From DATCVA01 sp036567205 (GTDB taxonomy: Bacteria > Pseudomonadota > Gammaproteobacteria > Burkholderiales > Burkholderiaceae_B), in assembly GCA_036567205.1 (NCBI GenBank), contig DATCVA010000118.1, positions 1 to 9,786 of the forward strand: DNA of 9,786 nt. Reading direction: 5' to 3'. Under the pieces are notes generated by a model that had not been told where the DNA came from, did not search any database, and was given only the letters and a program-made list of their open reading frames with translations. A program made the position numbers and the translations under genes. The first letter of the stretch is position 1, and the number at the start of each line of letters is the position of its first letter. Shown one piece after another: positions 1 through 5,205 of the stretch.

Positions 1-713
1 TGGGCATGCAGTGGGACGGCGCTCCGGTATGGCAATCGCAACGCCAGCCGCTCTACCAGAGCGCGTTCCGTCTTTTGCTTGAGCAAAATCTGGTCTACGG
101 GTGCGCCTGCACCCGCAAGGAAATCAGCGACGCCCTGGAAAGCCAGGACCAGCCTTCCAAGGCATGTCCGGCAACCATGTCAACTGGCTTACCGCACGAA
201 CGCCCCTATCCGGGCACCTGCCGCGCCGGGCCGCCGGAAGGGCGGCCCATACGCGCTTGGCGCTTTAAGGTTCCGCCCTATATAGAGTCCTTCCATGACC
301 GCTGGCTGGGCGCACAACAACAAGACCTGGCCAACCAGGTGGGAGACTTTATCATCAAGCGCGCCGATGGGCTTTGGGCGTACCAATTGGCCGTGGTGGC
401 GGACGATGGCGCGCAAGGCGTTACCGATATCGTACGCGGCGCGGACTTGCTCACATCAACCGCCCGGCAACGGGTTCTGGCCAGATCGTTGAACCTGCAC
501 TACCCAAGCGTCATGCACGTGCCTCTTATACTGGACGCCCACGGGCAAAAACTATCAAAACAAAATCACGCGCCCGCACTGGACTGCGCCAATCCGGCAA
601 AAACGCTTAACCTGGCCTGGCAACGGCTGGGATTCGAGGCGCTGCCGGTGAATGATGCCTCTGCTTTCTGGCGCGCCGCAGTGCCGCAATGGGCAACGCG
701 CTTTAAGCTTTAA
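1..713 (+). CDS. gluQ: Glutamyl-Q tRNA(Asp) synthetase, 3' part (5' end outside window)
   Basis: This is the C-terminal ~237 residues of GluQ-RS, a truncated GluRS paralogue. Known family role: it activates glutamate and attaches it to the queuosine base at the anticodon wobble position of tRNA(Asp), in the cytoplasm. Seen, numbering from the Met at base 6: the zinc-site pattern CxC...Yx3C (C33, C35, Y68, C72); the conserved block around 115-150, including FIIKRADGLWAYQLA and VTDIVRGADLL; and a KMSKS-like loop KLSKQN at 182-187. The anticodon-binding domain of a full GluRS is absent, as expected for GluQ. The N-terminal ~60 residues with the HIGH-like motif lie upstream of the window, so this Met is internal and not the start. 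The reading frame enters from base 3. The stop is TAA at 711-713. No downstream gene is close enough to suggest an operon, since topB begins 294 bp later. Confidence 0.93.
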   Translation, partial: GMQWDGAPVWQSQRQPLYQSAFRLLLEQNLVYGCACTRKEISDALESQDQPSKACPATMSTGLPHERPYPGTCRAGPPEGRPIRAWRFKVPPYIESFHDRWLGAQQQDLANQVGDFIIKRADGLWAYQLAVVADDGAQGVTDIVRGADLLTSTARQRVLARSLNLHYPSVMHVPLILDAHGQKLSKQNHAPALDCANPAKTLNLAWQRLGFEALPVNDASAFWRAAVPQWATRFKL

Positions 714-879
714 GATAGACGGCGCATCATCCGGACCGGGCTGGCAGCATCACTTTTAGTGAATGAAGCGCCAGTCTGATATATTGAGCCAGCAGATTCC
801 TGGGAAAACGGTGGTTTTTACTGGTTAAGGCTGCCCTCCACGGCACCGGCACATCCTGGCAAACTTAATAATTGTGTTG

Positions 880-910
880 TTTTTCGAAAAAATTCAGCCG
901 GTTTTCGAAA
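880..910. promoter_or_regulatory. Pair of TTTTCGAAA dyads two helical turns apart, upstream of topB
   Basis: A perfect 12-bp palindrome TTTTTCGAAAAA sits at 880-891. A second dyad, TTTCGAAA, sits at 903-910 within TTTTCGAAA at 902-910. Their CG centres (885/886 and 906/907) are 21 bp apart, so both face the same side of the helix. They lie 98-128 bp before the topB start, in the 294-bp gap after gluQ. This geometry suits a dimeric DNA-binding protein, but no regulator can be named. The tracts are also A/T-rich and could simply act as bent or UP-element-like DNA. Confidence 0.35.
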
Positions 911-939
911 GACACGAAATCCTTTTTATGCGCCCCGAC

Positions 940-969
940 TTGCGCAGAGCGATTGTCACCTCGTATTAT
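940..969 (+). promoter_or_regulatory. Tentative sigma70-like promoter for topB
   Basis: A -35-like TTGCGC (940-945) is followed after 18 nt by TATTAT (964-969), a 5/6 match to TATAAT. The implied start of transcription near 976 gives a leader of about 30 nt before the topB ATG. The -35 box matches the consensus at only three positions, so this is a weak call. The two TTTTCGAAA dyads lie just upstream. Confidence 0.25.
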
Positions 970-1007
970 CCGCGCTATCGCTGCCGAAATGCAGTCACTG
1001 GAATTTC

Positions 1008-3677
1008 ATGAACAAGACGCTGATTATTGCCGAGAAACCCTCGGTTGCTTTAGACATTTCTCGCGCCCTTGGCGGGTTTACGCGCGAAGGCGATTACTTT
1101 GAAAGCGAGCAATTTGTGCTGGCTTCAAGCATTGGGCATTTGCTCAGTCTGGTCGCGCCCAACGATCCCGTGCGCGGCAAATGGAGCTTTGCCCATCTAC
1201 CGGTCATCCCGCCGCAGTTCGAGCTTAGCCCAACCGACAAACGATCGACCGAGCGTCTGAAGCTTTTGGTCAAACTATTAAAGCGTAAAGATGTCAGCGA
1301 CATCATCAACGCCTGCGATGCAGGCCGTGAAGGCGAACTCATCTTCCGCTACATTGTTCAGCATTCCGGTGTAAAAAAGCCAATACAACGGCTCTGGCTG
1401 CGCTCTATGACGCAAGCAGCCATACGCGAGGCCTTTGCCACACTTCGTACGGACGACGACCTGAAGCCCCTGGAAGCGGCCGCACGGTCTCGTGCCGAAG
1501 CCGACTGGCTGGTCGGAATTAACGGCACCCGCGCCATGACGGCGTTCAACAGCAAAGACGGCGGTTTTTTCAAAACTCCGGTCGGACGTGTACAAACGCC
1601 TACGCTGGCCATTGTGGCCGAGCGTGAAGAACGCATCCGCAAGTTTGTATCGCGCGATTACTGGGAAGTACATGCCACCTTTGTGGCGGCGGCCGGCTTT
1701 TATACCGGGCGCTGGTTCGACCCCAAATTTGCCAAAACCGAAGATCCGGAACAACGCGACTCACGGCTGTGGTCAAAAACAGCAGCGCAAACCATTGTCA
1801 TGGCGTGTCGCGATCAGCCTGGCAAGGTCAGTGAAGAGTCCAAACCTTCCACCCAGATGTCCCCGGCGCTGTTTGACCTGACCTCGCTGCAGCGCGAAGC
1901 CAACTCTCGTTTCGGCTTTTCGGCCAAAACCACATTGTCGCTGGCGCAAACGCTGTACGAACGCCACAAGGCGTTGACTTACCCCCGTACCGACTCACGC
2001 TACCTGCCTGAAGACTACCTGCAAACCGTCAAAGACACCATGCAAGCCCTGTCGGAAGGGGGCTCGTCCGCAGCGGCCAGCACCAGGCCGTTTGCCGCGC
2101 AAGTATGTAAAGAAAACTGGGTCAAGAAAAACCGGCGCATCTTCGACGACAAAAAGGTTTCAGATCACTTTGCCATCATTCCCACCCTGCAAATTCCTCG
2201 CGACCTGAGCGAAGCCGAAGGTAAAATTTACGAACTCGTAACACGCCGTTTTTTAGCTGTGTTTTTCCCTTCCGCCGAATTTCGCCTGACCACCCGCATT
2301 ACCGAAGTATCCGGCCATCAGTTCAAAACCGAGGGTAAAGTACTGGTGTCGCCGGGCTGGCTGGCCATCTACGGACGCGAAGCGCAAGGAGACGACACCA
2401 ATCTGGTGGCCGTCGCCGATGGCGAAACAGTCAAAACCGACGAAATCGATGCCAAAGGACTTGTCACCAAACCGCCAGCCCGGTTTAACGAAGCAACCCT
2501 GCTCTCCGCCATGGAAGGGGCAGGCAAGCTGGTCGACGACGAGGCGCTGCGCGAGGCCATGTCTGAGCGGGGGCTGGGCACTCCGGCCACGCGCGCCTCG
2601 ATTATCGAAGGGCTGCTCAACGAAGGTTATTTGCGCCGCGAAGGCCGCGAGCTTGTACCCAGCGCCAAAACGCGCCAGCTCATGACCTTGCTCTCAGGCC
2701 TGGGAGTCAATGAACTGACCTCGCCCGAGCTCACAGGCGAATGGGAACACCGTCTTAAACAGATAGAGCAGCGTCAACTGGACCGCGACGAATTCATGCG
2801 CGAAATTGCGCAAATGACACAAGTTATCGTCAAGCGTGCCAAAGAGTACGAGCGCGACACGGTGCCGGGCGACTATGCCACACTGACCACGCCCTGCCCC
2901 AAATGCGGAAGCGTCGTTAAAGAAAACTATCGTCGCTATGCCTGCACCAGCTGCGATTTTTCAATCGGCAAACATCCCGGCGGACGCACCTTCGAAATTC
3001 CGGAAGTCGAACAACTGCTTAAAGAGCGCACCCTGGGCCCGCTACCAGGCTTTATCAGCAAAATGGGCCGGCCTTTTGCCGCCCTATTACGCATTACCGA
3101 CGAGTACAAACTTGAGTTCGACTTTGGCCAGAATGATAAGGACGACGCCGAGCCGGTTGATTTCTCGGGTCAAACCTCGTTAGGCGCCTGTCCCAAATGC
3201 GGAAGCGCCGTATATGAGCACGGCATGAATTACGTGTGCGAGAAGTCCGTCGGCCCTGAAAAGAGCTGCGATTTCCGTTCCGGAAAAATGATCTTGCAGC
3301 AGGAAATAAGCCCTGCACAAATCACCAAGCTGCTGACTGAGGGCAAAACCGACTTGCTCGACGGATTTGTATCAAGCCGCACGAACCGAAAATTCAAGGC
3401 ATTTCTGGTCAAGCAAGCTACCGGCAAAATAGGCTTCGAATTTGAGCCTCGTGCCGAAAAACCCGGTAAAAAAACGGCGGCTAAAACCGCAACTAAAACA
3501 GCGACAAAGACTCCTGCTAAAACGGCCGCCAAGACTGCGGCAAAAACCGCAGGCAAGACTGCCGCTAAAAAGGCCACCAAAGCCGTCAGCAAAACAGCTG
3601 TAAAAAAGGCGACTAAAACAGCCGCCAAAAAGGTTGCCAAAAAAACAGCGGATGTCGACAACGATCCGCCGTTTTAG
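1008..3677 (+). CDS. topB: DNA topoisomerase III (type IA) with zinc ribbons and H1-like lysine-rich tail
   Basis: Type IA topoisomerase: it cuts one strand through a 5'-phosphotyrosine and decatenates or relaxes DNA in the nucleoid. Seen in 889 residues: N-terminal TOPRIM with E9 (AEKPS) and DAGREGE at 104-110; catalytic Y325 in LTYPRTDSRYL; the family's central domains to ~610; zinc ribbon 1 (C630, C633, C646, C649); and zinc ribbon 2 (C728, C731, C744, C754). Each ribbon is followed by a Toprim_Crpt-like repeat (about 665-706 and 770-814). A K/T/A-rich low-complexity tail follows (about 819-880), and the protein ends DVDNDPPF. It is much longer than E. coli TopB (653 aa), which lacks the ribbons and tail. 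The start is ATG with a modest GGAA at 1000-1003; residues 2-12 match the usual family N-terminus. The tail resembles histone H1-like DNA-binding tails, and the last residues resemble the SSB C-terminal peptide (see findings). Convergent with the LuxR-type gene. Confidence 0.96.
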   Translation: MNKTLIIAEKPSVALDISRALGGFTREGDYFESEQFVLASSIGHLLSLVAPNDPVRGKWSFAHLPVIPPQFELSPTDKRSTERLKLLVKLLKRKDVSDIINACDAGREGELIFRYIVQHSGVKKPIQRLWLRSMTQAAIREAFATLRTDDDLKPLEAAARSRAEADWLVGINGTRAMTAFNSKDGGFFKTPVGRVQTPTLAIVAEREERIRKFVSRDYWEVHATFVAAAGFYTGRWFDPKFAKTEDPEQRDSRLWSKTAAQTIVMACRDQPGKVSEESKPSTQMSPALFDLTSLQREANSRFGFSAKTTLSLAQTLYERHKALTYPRTDSRYLPEDYLQTVKDTMQALSEGGSSAAASTRPFAAQVCKENWVKKNRRIFDDKKVSDHFAIIPTLQIPRDLSEAEGKIYELVTRRFLAVFFPSAEFRLTTRITEVSGHQFKTEGKVLVSPGWLAIYGREAQGDDTNLVAVADGETVKTDEIDAKGLVTKPPARFNEATLLSAMEGAGKLVDDEALREAMSERGLGTPATRASIIEGLLNEGYLRREGRELVPSAKTRQLMTLLSGLGVNELTSPELTGEWEHRLKQIEQRQLDRDEFMREIAQMTQVIVKRAKEYERDTVPGDYATLTTPCPKCGSVVKENYRRYACTSCDFSIGKHPGGRTFEIPEVEQLLKERTLGPLPGFISKMGRPFAALLRITDEYKLEFDFGQNDKDDAEPVDFSGQTSLGACPKCGSAVYEHGMNYVCEKSVGPEKSCDFRSGKMILQQEISPAQITKLLTEGKTDLLDGFVSSRTNRKFKAFLVKQATGKIGFEFEPRAEKPGKKTAAKTATKTATKTPAKTAAKTAAKTAGKTAAKKATKAVSKTAVKKATKTAAKKVAKKTADVDNDPPF
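3468..3647 (+). repeat. Imperfect short tandem repeats encoding the K/T/A-rich tail of TopB
   Basis: Residues 821-880 of TopB are built from units such as KTAA, KTAT, KTPA, KKAT and KKVA, giving a rough 12-nt periodicity of AAA/AAG-ACN-GCN-GCN codons. Synonymous codons vary from unit to unit, so the protein repeat is more regular than the DNA repeat. That argues for selection on the protein character rather than a very recent slippage expansion. The minus-strand translation of this tract gives a hydrophobic artefact. Confidence 0.8.
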
Positions 3678-3703
3678 GCAATTTTTAGTTTAAGGGAACA
3701 ACT

Positions 3704-3754
3704 AATGGGGCGTTAATCGCGAAGGCTGGCAAACCGCTAAGTTACCGCCCCATT
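3704..3754. terminator. Possible bidirectional terminator stem between topB and the LuxR-type gene
   Basis: AATGGGGCG (3704-3712) pairs perfectly with CGCCCCATT (3746-3754). After one mismatch, three more base pairs follow (TAA at 3714-3716 with TTA at 3742-3744), leaving a loop of 25 nt. The stem overlaps the last codons of the minus-strand regulator gene, whose stop is at 3737-3739, and follows the topB stop by 27 nt. T-runs after either arm are short, so intrinsic termination would be weak. The stem is GC-rich and well placed for two convergent genes. Confidence 0.4.
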
Positions 3755-4567
3755 TCCCGGTTTTGGACTGCCCATGGGCTGATCGTGCTGATCCCAGCCT
3801 AGTGTAGCCCCCCGGGCAAAGGCGGCATACACCGCCTCGCTACGATTGTTTACATCAAGCCGCTGATACAAGGTCTCTGTATGAGCCTTGGCGGTAGAAA
3901 CTGAAATATTTAAATGCCGGCTTACCGTCTTGATAGGATAGCCGCGCGCCAAAAGTACTAATACTTCGTACTGGCGAGGTGTAATACGCAACATCTCGGC
4001 CTCGGTAACAGCCACAGAGGGGTCTGTTCCGGCCTTGTGAGTCGTACGCTGCAGGCGCTCGCGTGGAAGGCCTGGACGCACTCCATCCAGGGACCGGGCG
4101 CCATCCCCGGGCGAGCTCAATGGAGCAGACAAAGTCTGCGGGATGATCGAGGCCGGATATTCGGGCCCGATACCACTGCGCGAAAGCGGCAGTGGAAAGC
4201 ATTCGCCCCCTGCCAGCACCAGGCGGATCGAGGCCATCAGCAAATCGGAGGGCGCACTTTCGTGAACGTAACCTGCCAAAATCGGACGCAACCTGGGTAA
4301 GGAATGCGGTACGGAATTAGTGGCCGATACAAGCAGCATATGTCTGGGTGCGTACACAAGCTTTGTGGCATGTGTGAGCTCGAAAAGATCTTCGTAGGAG
4401 TGTACGTACAACAGGGCGAGGTCGGGACTGAAACTGGCGGGAGTTTGCTGGAACAAGCCCGCGTAGTCGACCCCCTCGAGCTTGAAGGAAGGCTCTTCGC
4501 TGGCAAGAAGCTGCAAAATACCCTGGCGACGTTGCTCGTCGGGCTCGATTACAACAACTACAGTCAT
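3737..4567 (-). CDS. LuxR-family transcriptional regulator with a degenerate (pseudo-)receiver domain
   Basis: The C-terminal LuxR/FixJ-type HTH (about residues 192-253, beginning ITPRQYEVLVLLARGYPIKTV and containing STAKAHTETLYQRLDVNNRSEAV) is clear, so this is a DNA-binding regulator. The N-terminal ~120 residues have a receiver-like pattern: VVVVIEPDE, then PDLALLYVHS, LLVSAT and AGYVHESA. At the expected phospho-acceptor site the protein has Tyr (residue 54, in LLYV) instead of Asp, and the usual Lys of the GYLxK motif is Glu (residue 103). It therefore probably does not use standard Asp phosphorylation. A ~60-residue polar, Pro/Ser/Gly-rich linker joins the domains, longer than in most NarL/FixJ proteins. 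A GTG at 4573 could also start the frame, but AAGAAGG sits 6 nt before the ATG at 4567, so 276 residues are called. No sensor kinase gene is adjacent. The target is unknown. It ends convergently with topB. Confidence 0.85.
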   Translation of the reverse strand: MTVVVVIEPDEQRRQGILQLLASEEPSFKLEGVDYAGLFQQTPASFSPDLALLYVHSYEDLFELTHATKLVYAPRHMLLVSATNSVPHSLPRLRPILAGYVHESAPSDLLMASIRLVLAGGECFPLPLSRSGIGPEYPASIIPQTLSAPLSSPGDGARSLDGVRPGLPRERLQRTTHKAGTDPSVAVTEAEMLRITPRQYEVLVLLARGYPIKTVSRHLNISVSTAKAHTETLYQRLDVNNRSEAVYAAFARGATLGWDQHDQPMGSPKPGNGAVT

Positions 4568-4573
4568 AGTCAC

Positions 4574-4580
4574 CCTTCTT
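4574..4580 (-). promoter_or_regulatory. Ribosome binding site that fixes the start of the LuxR-type gene
   Basis: Read on the minus strand, AAGAAGG is followed by GTGACT and then ATG. This gives a 6-nt spacing to the ATG at 4567 but no spacing to the upstream in-frame GTG at 4573. The ATG is therefore the better start. Confidence 0.55.
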
Positions 4581-4609
4581 TAGAGTAACGCCCATTTTAT
4601 TGCGTCAGC

Positions 4610-4683
4610 GTGCATTGGACGCCGGCAAGGCAAAAAGGACGTAGGGGTTTACTACGTGGGGAGCGGCCTCATAGCGGCTGCAC
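4610..4683. repeat. Three-hairpin intergenic element, copy 1
   Basis: An outer stem GTGCA (4610-4614) with TGCAC (4679-4683) encloses three hairpins. They are GCC (4621-4623) with GGC (4629-4631); ACGTAG (4639-4644) with CTACGT (4652-4657) around a 7-nt loop; and GCC (4666-4668) with GGC (4676-4678) around a 7-nt loop. The same layout recurs at 9716-9786, with partial sequence similarity in the flanks of the central hairpin. It lies 43 bp before the LuxR-type start codon and would be in its leader if the promoter at 4713-4741 is real. Confidence 0.5.
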
Positions 4684-4712
4684 AAAAATCCCATGCCCCA
4701 GTTCTGACGCGG

Positions 4713-4741
4713 ATTCTTTTTAACTGTGCACCTGATACCAA
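4713..4741 (-). promoter_or_regulatory. Tentative promoter for the LuxR-type gene
   Basis: On the minus strand a TTGGTA (4741-4736) is followed after 17 nt by AAGAAT (4718-4713); each box matches the sigma70 consensus at four of six positions. It would give a leader of roughly 140 nt containing the three-hairpin element. Weak sequence evidence only. Confidence 0.2.
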
Positions 4742-4771
4742 CTGATATATTAAACACAACGCAGAGCTAAC

Positions 4772-5069
4772 TTGCAATAAGTTATTTCCATCACAGCCGC
4801 GATGCGAACAAATAGCCTGTATCCCGGCCGGGTGGCGTCAACTATGGCGCGAGGCGAGTGCCTAATAAAACCCCGCTCTCAGGAGCCGACCAGTGCTGAT
4901 GATGCCTCTGTAATGAGGTCTTATTTGGCTTTTCCAGGCTTCTTGATTGAGGCCAGCCACGAGAGCGGGTATGAAGTTTAAAACAAACACATTCAACGTT
5001 GTATTGTTTCTGCAGGCACAGGGCAAATCGAATGAGTTACACCTGTCACCGTCTTTTAACTTATTGCAA
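4772..5069. repeat. 298-bp segment bounded by a perfect 13-bp inverted repeat
   Basis: TTGCAATAAGTTA (4772-4784) and its exact reverse complement TAACTTATTGCAA (5057-5069) bound the segment. The left copy is also part of a local hairpin starting at 4768. The segment has no gene but contains the large nested element at 4872-4969. Terminal inverted repeats around a short non-coding segment fit a MITE-like element or an IS remnant, but no target-site duplication is visible in the immediate flanks (left flank GAGCTAAC, right flank CGTCGATG). A regulatory pair of sites is the alternative. Confidence 0.4.
4872..4969. other. Foldable 98-nt element: 9-bp outer stem with nested hairpins (possible ncRNA)
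   Basis: CCCGCTCTC (4872-4880) pairs perfectly with GAGAGCGGG (4961-4969). Inside are CCTC (4905-4908) with GAGG (4915-4918), 6-nt loop, and GGCTTC (4937-4942) with GAGGCC (4949-4954), 6-nt loop and one wobble pair. On the minus strand the outer stem is followed by GTTTTATT, so a transcript in that direction would end in a stem plus short U-run. No known RNA family is recognised. Strand and function are unproven. Confidence 0.35.
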
Positions 5070-5205
5070 CGTCGATGTGACACATAGTAATGCTTGCGGC
5101 CCATAAGCTACATGCGCCAAACGGCTTACACCATTGCCCAGCAGACGACCTAAGTCATCAGGCCCATGCAGGCTAAATACCCCAGCCATTTGTGTTGCCC
5201 TGGAA

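Larger units (their letters stand above)
4568..5205. other. 638-bp gene-free region upstream of the LuxR-type gene
   Basis: No convincing coding sequence lies between the ilvB-like stop and the regulator start. The longest open frame (minus strand, 4862-5104, 80 codons) has no recognisable domain and spans hairpin-forming DNA. The stretch contains a three-hairpin element (4610-4683), a tentative promoter (4713-4741), a small stem TAACTT-GCAAT-AAGTTA (4768-4784), a perfect palindrome CCCGGCCGGG (4823-4832), a long foldable element (4872-4969), and a 13-bp inverted repeat enclosing 4772-5069. It may be a 5' regulatory region for the regulator gene, a remnant of a small mobile element, or the site of a non-coding RNA. 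Confidence 0.6.

Noticed and set aside
721..772. GGCGC (721-725) and GCGCC (768-772) stem after gluQ, with inner TCACT-TTT-AGTGA hairpin, as a terminator
   Set aside because: The outer arms are short and far apart and no T-run follows, so an intrinsic terminator cannot be supported.
3230..3661. 143-codon minus-strand frame with an apparent hydrophobic, membrane-like N-terminus
   Set aside because: The hydrophobic run (AVL/FL repeats) is the complement of the Lys/Ala/Thr repeat codons of TopB, so it is an artefact.
4568..4573. GTG start adding two residues to the LuxR-type regulator
   Set aside because: The Shine-Dalgarno-like AAGAAGG abuts the GTG with no spacing, but is 6 nt from the ATG at 4567.
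4823..4832. Perfect palindrome CCCGGCCGGG as an operator
   Set aside because: A single GC-only 10-bp palindrome in a GC-rich genome is not strong evidence; it is only mentioned within the gene-free region.
4862..5104. 80-codon minus-strand open frame in the long gene-free region
   Set aside because: No family similarity is recognised, no ribosome binding site is evident, and it runs across the hairpin-forming element, so coding is unlikely.
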